Shown here in pieces: positions 41,767 to 49,169 of a DNA stretch of 64,000 nucleotides. Source of the DNA: Candidatus Jordarchaeales archaeon. GTDB lineage: Archaea; Asgardarchaeota; Jordiarchaeia; Jordiarchaeales; Freyrarchaeaceae. Where the stretch lies: assembly GCA_038889235.1 (NCBI GenBank), contig JAWAHN010000002.1, positions 76,356 to 140,355 of the forward strand, written 5' to 3'. The translations under genes were made by a program, and so were the position numbers. The notes below the pieces were generated by a model. It worked only from the letters and a program-made list of their open reading frames with translations. It was not told where the DNA came from and made no database searches. Every line of letters begins with the position of its first letter. Positions within the stretch are counted from its first letter, which is position 1.

Positions 41767-42336
41767 ATGGAAGGCAACATTTTAGAAGAAACAGTTAAAG
41801 AATTAGATCGCTCAGCAAAGCTGATAAGGGACCTAGTGGCCGACCTCATAAAACTCAGGCGCAGCCTCTTAAAAGCATACTCGAATTTAAGCAGACTCGT
41901 AGAAGAGCCGGAACTCCTAAAGCAGGCACCTTCCACGCCTCTGACTCCACAGCCTCAACTCGTCGAAGCTCCACCACCAACTCCTCCCCCACCGGTACAG
42001 CCTCCACTCACACCCCAAGTGTCCGTTCCTGCAGCACTCTCTGTGGTGCCTCCTGCGCCTCGTGAGGAGCTCCCCGTTAAGGGGGAATTGGCTCCTATCG
42101 TAAAGGAGTTGATGGAGTCCATAAAGTCCAACCCGCAAGCTTCGAACATTGCTACGAAGCTGAGTGCGTTTAAAGAAAACATTGAGAAAAAGTACATTTA
42201 CCACCCCGTTCTCTCAGAGGTGAAACTGGTTATTTCAAAGTTTCAAAGTATCCCAGGGAGCAGTGTGTTAAGTGAAGGTGAAGTAGAAGAACTCTTGAAG
42301 AAAATCCTAAACTGGGCTTCCCGAATTTCACAGTGA
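41767..42336 (+). CDS. helical protein with proline-rich linker, unknown
   Basis: 189 residues: an N-terminal coiled coil (ELDRSAKLIRDLVADLIKLR, to about residue 50), a proline-rich linker at about 55-105 (APPPTPPPPVQPPLTPQ), and a C-terminal helical domain (ELAPIVKELMESIKSNPQAS, KLVISKFQSIPGSSVLSEGE). This layout suits a tethering or adaptor protein (inference). The ATG at 41767 follows GGGGATGGG. It overlaps the convergent pmbA gene by 9 nt. It is another member of the unexplained helical proteins in this window. Confidence 0.68.
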   Translation: MEGNILEETVKELDRSAKLIRDLVADLIKLRRSLLKAYSNLSRLVEEPELLKQAPSTPLTPQPQLVEAPPPTPPPPVQPPLTPQVSVPAALSVVPPAPREELPVKGELAPIVKELMESIKSNPQASNIATKLSAFKENIEKKYIYHPVLSEVKLVISKFQSIPGSSVLSEGEVEELLKKILNWASRISQ

Positions 42337-43680
42337 CGCGGCAACCAGCCTAACACTGGAAAACCTTACCGAAGGGGAAACTAGGTAAGCGTACTTTCTC
42401 ACGTCATTTGCGACGCCGTCAACGCGCTTAAGCATTTCGTAAAAGTTGTCTGCCACCATAGCCGTCCTTGCCGACCCGATAATTTCTCCTCCCTTTATCA
42501 CCCAGCATGGATTAGCAACTACGCTTATCTCTCCCGAGACCGGGTTACTGGAGTGGGCTCCCTGAACATCCCAGATGATCACTCCATCGTCTATTTCCTC
42601 GATAAGTTTCTCGGGACTTACATCTCCCTTCGTCACAACTAGGTTTGTCGCAGCAATCTGAGGTAGCGAAGCATACCCGGCTCGCCCCGCATTACCCGTC
42701 GACTCGACGCCTGCCACGTTCCCCCAGTAAGTATCGAACAAGAACCCCTTCAAAACCCCCTTGTCTATTATGCTCTTCCTCTGAGTTGGAACTCCTTCAT
42801 CATCGAAGGGAAAAGAGTTGAGGCCGCCCTCCAAAGTTCCATCATCTACTATGTTGAGGATGCTGGAAGCCACTTGCTCTCCAATTTTTCCAGCGTAGGG
42901 TGTCCTCTCCCTCACAACGTTATCTCCAGAAATGGCCTGCAAAAACGTATAACTTATCAGGGAGCTAAGCGCCGGGTGAGCTAAGACAGCCGGCTTCCAT
43001 CCCTGCTCAACATCAGCCGTTTTTAGTGATTCAACAGCTAAGCGCGCCGCCTCTCTCCCCACCCTCTCGGGGTCTATTTTATGGCTCCTTTGAAAGTCGA
43101 AGTCACTACATTCAGGTGATACGCGCTCCCCATCCTTAGCCACAGTTCCGAGGGCACATCCCATCTCTGTTCCTTCAGCGCTAACGTCGATACCGCAACT
43201 ATTCATTATGGATACTTTCTCCCTTCCGCTCACCACCACCCCCCAGTACGCTGAGACCTTATCACTGTAATTAGTTGCAGCGTTAAGCATAGCCACAGCC
43301 GTATCGACGAGCTCTTCCTCGGTCACGCTGCAGACTCTGTTGTCGAATATCCCTAAAACTGCAGAAGGTTTCTTAGGGGACGGTAACCCCCTCCACTTCT
43401 CGTCGGGCTTGCTCACCCTTGCAGCTCTGACAGCCTTATCCACAACATATTCTAGTCTTGTTCTATCCAGATTGTTGGAAAAGCTGAACCCAACTGCCCC
43501 ATTAACGACAACTCTCAATCCAACTCCCTGTTCGTCCGAGAAGCGGCAGGAGGAAACTTGTCCGAGGTTGATTTCAACCTTCATTTCTCTACTGTAACTG
43601 TAGTATACTTCCGTCTCATCCGCTCCAAGCCTTTCAGCGTGTCTGAGAACCCATTCAAGCAACCCGGCTAGGTCACTCAA
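42328..43680 (-). CDS. pmbA: TldD/PmbA family protein, PmbA (TldE) type
   Basis: The partner of TldD in a heterodimeric metalloprotease that degrades unfolded or modified peptides in bacteria. The 450 residues lack the HExxxH motif, as PmbA/TldE does, but keep EQGVGLRVVVNGAVGFSFSN, LAHPALSSLISYTFLQAISG, FPFDDEGVPTQRKSIIDKGV and SNPVSGEISVVANPCWVIKG. It begins 4 nt inside the end of tldD, so the two are made together. Confidence 0.93.
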   Translation of the reverse strand: MSDLAGLLEWVLRHAERLGADETEVYYSYSREMKVEINLGQVSSCRFSDEQGVGLRVVVNGAVGFSFSNNLDRTRLEYVVDKAVRAARVSKPDEKWRGLPSPKKPSAVLGIFDNRVCSVTEEELVDTAVAMLNAATNYSDKVSAYWGVVVSGREKVSIMNSCGIDVSAEGTEMGCALGTVAKDGERVSPECSDFDFQRSHKIDPERVGREAARLAVESLKTADVEQGWKPAVLAHPALSSLISYTFLQAISGDNVVRERTPYAGKIGEQVASSILNIVDDGTLEGGLNSFPFDDEGVPTQRKSIIDKGVLKGFLFDTYWGNVAGVESTGNAGRAGYASLPQIAATNLVVTKGDVSPEKLIEEIDDGVIIWDVQGAHSSNPVSGEISVVANPCWVIKGGEIIGSARTAMVADNFYEMLKRVDGVANDVRKYAYLVSPSVRFSSVRLVAASL

Positions 43681-45098
43681 CCTTCCCGGCCCCCTACCAA
43701 CATTCTACTACACCTTATATGCGGTCCGCCATCTCCCACGTTTACTGTTTGCCCCTTCCCGCACCACCCGACGTTGAGCTTAAAATCGCGCCCGACGGCG
43801 TCAACGTGCATGAGTGTTTCCAAAGTGTTTCCACTAATAGACAAGTTCCTGACGGGTCTGCCTACTTCGCCATTGACTATCTCGTAGGCCCTTTGGACTC
43901 CAACCTGAAATGTTCCATCGAGGTTGGCCTGCCCCCCTCTAAAGCTCTCAAGTAGATATCCAAAAGAGACTTCCTCCACCATTTCTTCAAGTGTCCACTC
44001 TCCGGGCGCGATGTACGTGTTTCTCATCCTCACAATAGGGGGTACTCTAAAGCTTTCAGCTCTAGCATTCCCAGTAGGTTCAACGTCAAATTCTTCTATC
44101 TTAACGCGCAACTTGTCCACCATTCCCTGAATTTTTGCGGCGGTCTCCCTGTCATACATTAACCCGACTACGCGTCCCTCCTTTACTATACTGCACTTAC
44201 GCGCCCTTACCCCCTCGTCGTCATACTTGAAATTCCCAAACCCCCCTTCTATCGACGCGTCGTCAAATATGTTGACTAACGGTGAGGCAACTCTCTGCCC
44301 CAACTTGTCGAGAAGCAAGCCCCCGGCAAGAGCTAAGTCCGCCTCTGCAAGGTGGCCGAAAGCCTCATGGACCAGTACCCCCGTCACGTTAGGTCCCATA
44401 ACCACAGGGAAAATGCCTCCCTTTGGCGTGGCTGCCTCCAGCTGCTCGACAACGGCGCGTGCAATTTTCTCGGCCAATTCGCTCGGCGTGTTTTTCCTCC
44501 AAACTTTGAACCCTTTGAGCGAACCTATCTCTTCTCTATAGGCAGCATAAACCTCTCCCTCCCTAGCGGTGACCACAGCCTTCCCCCAAACGTAGAGCAC
44601 TTCCTGGACGATACTCGCCCCCTCACTATTAAAAAACCACTTCCTGCCGTACACGTCACTATAACCAAAGTTAAAACTCTTAATCCTCCTGTCGAAGGCA
44701 AACGTTTCGCCTGCTAGCTCCAAAAAAAGCTTGATCTTCTCATCTACCCCAACGTCGGCTGGGTTCTCGTCGGGGACTAACCTAACGTTGTCTGTGAACG
44801 CCTTCACATCGGCCAGTTTTACCTTATCCTTCACAGCTCTACTCGCAGCTCTCGCCATTTTAACGGCGCTTTCACAAGCTTCACACAATCTCTCGACACT
44901 ACTAGTGGATGCGAAACCCCATGCACCATCCACAATTACACGCACAGCAAACCCGCGGTCAACCCCTTGCTTCACAGCCCTAACCTGTTTGTCCTCTATG
45001 CTTATTGATGTTTCCGCAACTTCTTCCCCTCTAACTTCAACGTAACTAGCTCCTATGCTGAGCCCGTAGTTAACTGCCTTGGCCAGCTCGTCTTCCAC
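43677..45098 (-). CDS. tldD: TldD family metalloprotease
   Basis: The catalytic subunit with the zinc motif LVHEAFGHLAEADL (HEAFGH), KYDDEGVRARKCSIVKEGRV, and the C-terminal VGDGGPHIRCSRMLVGG. The frame is open to 45203, but the family N-terminus (VEDELAKAVNYGLSIGASYV) fits a GTG at 45098; the extra upstream residues would overlap the divergent nitrilase gene. About 473 residues, normal for the family. Paired with pmbA. Confidence 0.94.
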   Translation of the reverse strand: MEDELAKAVNYGLSIGASYVEVRGEEVAETSISIEDKQVRAVKQGVDRGFAVRVIVDGAWGFASTSSVERLCEACESAVKMARAASRAVKDKVKLADVKAFTDNVRLVPDENPADVGVDEKIKLFLELAGETFAFDRRIKSFNFGYSDVYGRKWFFNSEGASIVQEVLYVWGKAVVTAREGEVYAAYREEIGSLKGFKVWRKNTPSELAEKIARAVVEQLEAATPKGGIFPVVMGPNVTGVLVHEAFGHLAEADLALAGGLLLDKLGQRVASPLVNIFDDASIEGGFGNFKYDDEGVRARKCSIVKEGRVVGLMYDRETAAKIQGMVDKLRVKIEEFDVEPTGNARAESFRVPPIVRMRNTYIAPGEWTLEEMVEEVSFGYLLESFRGGQANLDGTFQVGVQRAYEIVNGEVGRPVRNLSISGNTLETLMHVDAVGRDFKLNVGWCGKGQTVNVGDGGPHIRCSRMLVGGREG

Positions 45099-45192
45099 GG
45101 GAAAACCCCCAATAAGGAATATTAACTTGGAAATAAAGCTATTTGTAAGCAATCTAAATCGCCTAAAAGTGGGCTTCAGGAGGCTAAAAGGG

Positions 45193-46014
45193 TTGCGCAG
45201 CATTACTGTGGCAGCAATTCAGCTAAAGAAAGCTGACAACAGGGAAGAAAACTTCAGAAATGTTTCTAGGCTAGTTGAAGACGCCATTAAAAGGAGCAAT
45301 GTCGACTTAATCTGCCTCCCTGAAAAGTGGAATATCAAGGAAGGCAATCCTCTCGTAGACTCTGAAGAGCCAAGTGGGCCAAGTATTAAGTTCTTGGAGT
45401 CCTTGGCTGAGGAGTATGGTGTCTACGTGCTCGGCGGCTCCGTATGGGAAAACTGGAATGGAAAAATTTACAATGTTTCCCGCTTGCTAGACCGCTCCGG
45501 AAAATGTATTTGCCTTCATCGAAAAATCCACCTCTACGGCATGGAAAAACATTTTTTCACTCCCGGGAACACGCTTGAACCCTGCAAAACGGAACTCGGC
45601 AGGATAGGTTTAACAGTGTGCTTCGACCTAGCATTCCCAGAAGTTGCAAGGATCCTCGTCCTCAAGGGAGCTGACATAATACTTAACCCAGCATTAATCC
45701 CGTCCGATGGCATTGAGAACTGGCATATTTACGTGAAAGCCAGAGCTCTAGAAAACAGAGTCCCCATAGTAGGAGTGAACTCGGTGAGCTTTGAAAGGGG
45801 TCTCAGCTGGCCTGGGGAAAGCATAATTGTAAGTTTCCTCAAAGGATATGAATCACCTGCAAAGTTAAAAGTGGTTGTGGGGAAAAGAAACGAGGAGGAT
45901 GTGCTAATCCAACAAGTTGACCTCGAATATCCGCGCCGCATACGAGCCATACGACTATCTGAAAGAGCCGAAATAGACAACCTCTTAGGTCTAACCCGAG
46001 AAAACATTTTTTAA
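45193..46014 (+). CDS. carbon-nitrogen hydrolase (nitrilase superfamily)
   Basis: Amidase/nitrilase fold with the Glu-Lys-Cys triad visible in LICLPEKWN (Glu), CLHRKIHLYG (Lys) and LTVCFDLAFPE (Cys). These enzymes hydrolyse linear amides or carbamoyl groups; the exact substrate is not predictable here. The TTG at 45193 has GGAGG nine bases upstream and gives the usual start RSITVAAIQLKK; the longer frame from 45079 would overlap tldD. S25e follows after 36 bases. Confidence 0.92.
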   Translation: MRSITVAAIQLKKADNREENFRNVSRLVEDAIKRSNVDLICLPEKWNIKEGNPLVDSEEPSGPSIKFLESLAEEYGVYVLGGSVWENWNGKIYNVSRLLDRSGKCICLHRKIHLYGMEKHFFTPGNTLEPCKTELGRIGLTVCFDLAFPEVARILVLKGADIILNPALIPSDGIENWHIYVKARALENRVPIVGVNSVSFERGLSWPGESIIVSFLKGYESPAKLKVVVGKRNEEDVLIQQVDLEYPRRIRAIRLSERAEIDNLLGLTRENIF

Positions 46015-46050
46015 GAGCGGAAGTAGATGGGCTGAAAAGGAGGCGGAAAC

Positions 46051-46326
46051 ATGGGCAAAAAAATGAAGAAGGAACAGGAAAAAGTTACCGAAAAAGAAGT
46101 GCGTAGCATTCTTGTCGATGAAAAAATGCTTGAAACAATGGAGAAGGAAATCCCGAGAATGCGCGTGATAACACCGAGTGAAGTGTCTGACAAGTATGGT
46201 ATACGGGTCAGTGTAGCAAAAGCTATCTTGAAACGCCTGGAGGAGAAAGGGTTAATAAAACTGGTATCCTCAGACAAAAGGCTAAAAATATGGGTTGGGA
46301 GCAAGGCGGAAGCGGCTGCCGGCTAA
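46051..46326 (+). CDS. rps25e: 30S ribosomal protein S25e
   Basis: 91 residues with a Lys-rich N-terminus and the winged-helix core: MRVITPSEVSDKYGIRVSVA, then KAILKRLEEKGLIKLVSSDK and RLKIW. S25e is shared by eukaryotes and TACK/Asgard archaea and is generally missing from Euryarchaeota, so it is a useful lineage marker here. GGAGGCGG lies seven bases before the ATG. It overlaps the convergent macro-domain gene by 4 nt. Confidence 0.93.
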   Translation: MGKKMKKEQEKVTEKEVRSILVDEKMLETMEKEIPRMRVITPSEVSDKYGIRVSVAKAILKRLEEKGLIKLVSSDKRLKIWVGSKAEAAAG

Positions 46327-46880
46327 ACGCCAGCAGCGGACAGGGCTTCATCAAAAGCTCTAACCTGCTCTTTGTCGATATCGCACAAAACAATTTTCTT
46401 CAACTTGGTTCCCGAGTTGATGTGTCTCACGAGAACCTGAACCATTCTCCTTGCAGCCTCGTCCCGTGGAACACCTCCAACGCCAGTTCCGAGAGCTGGG
46501 ACAGCCAGAGTCTTAACACCGAGCTCCTCCGCACATCGAAGCGCTGCTTCCATGGCCATCTCGACTTTTTCGGGAGTAGTGGCCATAGCGGGCTCCTCCA
46601 TGGTAGGCGCGTGAATCACGTATTTTGCTTTGAGCTTTCCTGCAGTTGAAGCTATAGCCTGACCTACAGGTACAAAGGGTTCACCTCTTTTATCCCTCGG
46701 CGCCCTTTTTCGAGCGTCCTCCTCGATTTCAACGCCACCAGCTCTCTTGATAGCACCAGCAACCCCGCCACCCATCCACAAACGGCTGTTGGCAGCATTA
46801 ACTATGGCGTCGACTTCAAGCTTAGTTATATCCCCAACATGCGTCTCAATCTTAACTCCCCTGTATTCCCGTTCCAACAC
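46323..46880 (-). CDS. macro domain protein (ADP-ribose binding)
   Basis: The 185 residues match the macro fold: ITKLEVDAIVNAANSRLWMG, GGVAGAIKRAGG, TAGKLKAKYVIHAPTMEEP and VPALGTGVGGVPRDEAARRM. These proteins bind ADP-ribose or its derivatives and many hydrolyse ADP-ribosyl groups or O-acetyl-ADP-ribose. The Asn-Ala-Ala-Asn and GGGV loops needed for binding are intact. No ADP-ribosyltransferase is in the window. Confidence 0.93.
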   Translation of the reverse strand: MLEREYRGVKIETHVGDITKLEVDAIVNAANSRLWMGGGVAGAIKRAGGVEIEEDARKRAPRDKRGEPFVPVGQAIASTAGKLKAKYVIHAPTMEEPAMATTPEKVEMAMEAALRCAEELGVKTLAVPALGTGVGGVPRDEAARRMVQVLVRHINSGTKLKKIVLCDIDKEQVRAFDEALSAAGV

Positions 46881-46911
46881 ACTCCCCCCTTACAATTTTT
46901 GTCCCTTACTC

Positions 46912-47394
46912 TTACTTTAGCATTTCCTTTTTCAACTCTCTTTTGACCACCTTACTTTGTAGCGCGGCTAGAATAAGAATGCTCACGACAATTAGGAACG
47001 CGCCCGCCGCGTTCGGCATCAAGAAAATAGAAGTCATGATAACTATCACTGGCTGCGCTAAGAGAACATGGTAGTTGTACTTCCATGGTGAAGTCATCCG
47101 CCACAGAAGAATTATGTTAAATGCCAGCAGCCATAGTGAGAACGCTAACTGCAAGGCGTAAATTGATGGCAGTGTTGAAATCGAAGAATAAATGAATGCT
47201 GTAAGCATCATGTTCAAGGGGTTAGAAGTGGCTCCAAGCAACGGCAACGTCGCGCTTCTCACATCGTTAACCGAGGAAAGCAATGCGTATACAATGTAGG
47301 AGAATAAGGCCGCATAAACTACTTCGACAGAGAGCAATAGTGTTATTATTCTCATGACGGACTTTTCTGCCAAACTTGAACTGCACCTCCCCAA
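46912..47394 (-). CDS. small polytopic membrane protein, unknown
   Basis: 160 residues with four predicted membrane helices (about 15-38, 52-75, 80-100 and 110-145). The N-terminal tail is short and the C-terminal tail basic (VVKRELKKEMLK). No motif or family is recognised. It is divergent from alba, with about 156 bases between their starts. Coding likelihood rests on continuous hydrophobic periodicity and a sensible ATG/GTG context. Confidence 0.6.
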   Translation of the reverse strand: MGRCSSSLAEKSVMRIITLLLSVEVVYAALFSYIVYALLSSVNDVRSATLPLLGATSNPLNMMLTAFIYSSISTLPSIYALQLAFSLWLLAFNIILLWRMTSPWKYNYHVLLAQPVIVIMTSIFLMPNAAGAFLIVVSILILAALQSKVVKRELKKEMLK

Positions 47395-47550
47395 AGGCGC
47401 TAATAGATGGCAGTGGTCTTTAACACTTTTACTTTTCGAACTCTTTGTCTTTTTATCTTTTGGGAAAGTTTAAAAATTCCGTCATCCCTTCTTATTCAAG
47501 AAAGTTCTAGGTTTCCAATATTAGCAGCAGAGAAGGGAGGGCGAATCCAT

Positions 47551-47877
47551 ATGGCTAAATCAAAGGAAAAAGGTTCTTCGACGGAAAATATGGTTTTTGT
47601 AGGTAAAAAACCGACAAAGTGAGGCGGAAGCCGCCCACGTCGAATGAGTTATGTTTTGGCGTGTGTAATGCAGTTTAGTCAAGGAGCCAATGAGGTGAGA
47701 GTCGTAGCGCGTGGAAGAGCGATTTCAAAGGCAGTCGACGTCGTGGAAATAGTGAGGCAGCGCTTCATGCCAGACTCCGTGAAACTAGGAGAAATTAAAA
47801 TCGGAACAGAAACTATTGGCTCAGGCGAAGACCAACGCAACGTGTCCACAATAGAGATACAGCTCGTCAGAGTGTAA
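47551..47877 (+). CDS. alba: chromatin protein Alba, interrupted by a 27-nt mRNA intron
   Basis: Alba coats archaeal DNA and RNA. Exon 1 (47551-47617) encodes [22 protein letters not shown]. Next comes an in-frame TGA (47620-47622); exon 2 (from 47645) continues with [20 protein letters not shown] and [20 protein letters not shown]. Excising 47618-47644 joins them as [14 protein letters not shown], exactly the conserved Alba core with its GKKP lysines, giving a normal 99-residue protein. Without splicing only 23 residues, or an N-terminally truncated protein from the ATG at 47644, could be made. GGGAGG (47535-47540) precedes the ATG. Two metal-binding protein genes follow. Confidence 0.93.
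47618..47644 (+). other. BHB intron in the alba mRNA (27 nt)
   Basis: Central helix CGAC (47612-47615) with GTCG (47639-47642). Three-base bulges AAA (47616-47618) and AAT (47643-47645) are each cut after the second base. The inner helix is GTG/CAC, then one unpaired A, then GGCGG/CCGCC with an AAG loop; the outer helix is weak. The structure-defined cuts coincide to the base with restoration of the Alba reading frame. This is the tRNA-type archaeal intron, known in few protein genes (the classical case is cbf5). Confidence 0.9.
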
Positions 47878-47899
47878 AAACTTCAGGAGGCTACGGTTC

Positions 47900-48103
47900 T
47901 TGATAGTTGTTGAAAAAGTTAAGAGGAATGACGTGAGGTGCGGCAAATGCGACGCACCTCTCACATTTACCCTTATTTGGGAGAACGGAAAGTACTCTTG
48001 GACCTACGAGTGTGAAAACTGCTCGTCTGCTCAAAAACAAAAGAAGGATCTTTGTGAAGACATGAGAGATGAATTTGTTAAGAGACTTGTGAGGTCATGG
48101 TAA
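47900..48103 (+). CDS. small zinc-ribbon protein, unknown
   Basis: 67 residues with two Cys pairs (RCGKCDA and ECENCSS) separated by a beta hairpin rich in aromatic residues (LTFTLIWENGKYSWTYECEN), then a helical charged tail. Probably a zinc-ribbon that binds nucleic acid or protein. The TTG at 47900 follows GGAGG about 11 bases upstream. It lies 22 bases after alba and 3 bases before the YkgJ-like gene, so the three are likely one transcript. Confidence 0.7.
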   Translation: MIVVEKVKRNDVRCGKCDAPLTFTLIWENGKYSWTYECENCSSAQKQKKDLCEDMRDEFVKRLVRSW

Positions 48104-48106
48104 TCT

Positions 48107-48688
48107 TTGCGGTTCAAGTGTCTTAAGTGTGGGAGTTGTTGTAGAGATAAAAAAACCATAGTCACATTGACTCATAAAGACATAATTAGGATCGCTGAGT
48201 TCTTGAGTTTGGACGAAAGAAGGCTTGTAAGGGATGTTCTCATTTTTTACCAAGTTGATGAAGGCCTTAAAAAGCTCCTTGCCTTCCCCTCCGTTGAAAC
48301 TTTCAGAGGGGAGGCGATCATAGGATTAAGGAAAAGAGAGGACGGGTCTTGCATATTTTTGCAAGGCAACCTCTGCAGTATATACCCGGCGCGCCCCATG
48401 ACATGTAGAACTTTTCCCTTCACGTTTTCCGTAAAGGAGGGATGGCTGAAGTACGGTGTTGCTACAAAGGCCAAGGAACTTTGCCCAGGACTGAACGAAG
48501 GCGAGGAGATTGACGAAAACCAGTTAGCTGAAATAGGCTTAAGCGCGGTCACCGAACTCGAAGAGTACTCCAGAATAGCTTCGTTGTGGAAGAAGGTGGT
48601 CGAAAAAAGCATTCCCGCGATACCCGAACTGTTAGTTAGGCTCATATTGCAAGGGAAAGATGAAAAGAAAATTGCCTTGACACACTAA
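48107..48688 (+). CDS. YkgJ-family Fe-S/zinc cluster protein
   Basis: 193 residues with the CxxCxxCC motif of the family at the start (RFKCLKCGSCCRDKKTIVTL), then GSCIFLQGNLCSIYPARPMT followed by CRTFPF, which supply further ligands. Members bind a metal cluster and are of unknown activity; some act in modification reactions. The TTG at 48107 gives the motif at residue 4, the usual place. Co-directional with alba and the zinc-ribbon gene. Confidence 0.85.
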   Translation: MRFKCLKCGSCCRDKKTIVTLTHKDIIRIAEFLSLDERRLVRDVLIFYQVDEGLKKLLAFPSVETFRGEAIIGLRKREDGSCIFLQGNLCSIYPARPMTCRTFPFTFSVKEGWLKYGVATKAKELCPGLNEGEEIDENQLAEIGLSAVTELEEYSRIASLWKKVVEKSIPAIPELLVRLILQGKDEKKIALTH

Positions 48689-48730
48689 AACAATGCACCT
48701 GGAAGTGATGAGTTTAACAGCTGACTGCAG

Positions 48731-49111
48731 CTACTCTTTAAATAGTTCAACTTTTACCTTTGCTCCCTGTTTTGCGCTGCGGAAAACCTCAAGCCCCTTA
48801 ACTACCCTGCCTACGGGGTTTACCTCAGAATACGGCCTAATTTTGTCGTAGAACACGCACAATGAGTCCCCCATAGGCCAGTAAGCTATCTCACCCACTT
48901 CCACACTTTCTTTTGCGTTTTCCTCCCCAACATTTATCCCAACAGAGAAGTATACCTCTTTGTTCTGCCACACGTTAACCTCGCTTGTTATCGGGAGAGC
49001 ATTAAAAAATGCATCAACCGTTGAAGGAGCCTTTGACCTGTCAATCTCACCAACAGCCTCTCCAGCACCCTCAATCAGAAAGCGAACCTTAAACTTGTCT
49101 GGCGCTCTCAT
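48731..49111 (-). CDS. cyclophilin-like fold protein (DUF369/Cyclophil_like)
   Basis: 126 residues, mostly beta, with FLIEGAGEAVGEIDRSKAPS, FNALPITSEVNVWQNKEVYF, VEVGEIAYWPMGDSLCVFYD and NPVGRVVKGLEVFRS. It matches the archaeal/bacterial cyclophilin-like family, which shares the prolyl isomerase barrel but whose activity is not established. Located 58 bases beyond the 3' end of cdhE on the same strand; possibly transcribed with the Cdh operon. Confidence 0.83.
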   Translation of the reverse strand: MRAPDKFKVRFLIEGAGEAVGEIDRSKAPSTVDAFFNALPITSEVNVWQNKEVYFSVGINVGEENAKESVEVGEIAYWPMGDSLCVFYDKIRPYSEVNPVGRVVKGLEVFRSAKQGAKVKVELFKE

Positions 49112-49169
49112 TTAGAAGAACTCCTCCACACATTCTGGCAGCGAAATTAGAAGAAAGAGAAAAAAGAAG

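Noticed and set aside
47620-47640. TGA followed by a GGCGG/CCGCC hairpin as selenocysteine or readthrough signal in alba
   Set aside because: Archaeal SECIS elements lie in untranslated regions, the seven codons after TGA do not fit Alba, and the BHB cuts restore Alba exactly.
48700-48735. C/D sRNA suggested by GTGATGA and CTGA
   Set aside because: The spacer is only 9 nt, there is no C'/D half and no closing stem, and the region runs into the end of the cyclophilin-like gene.
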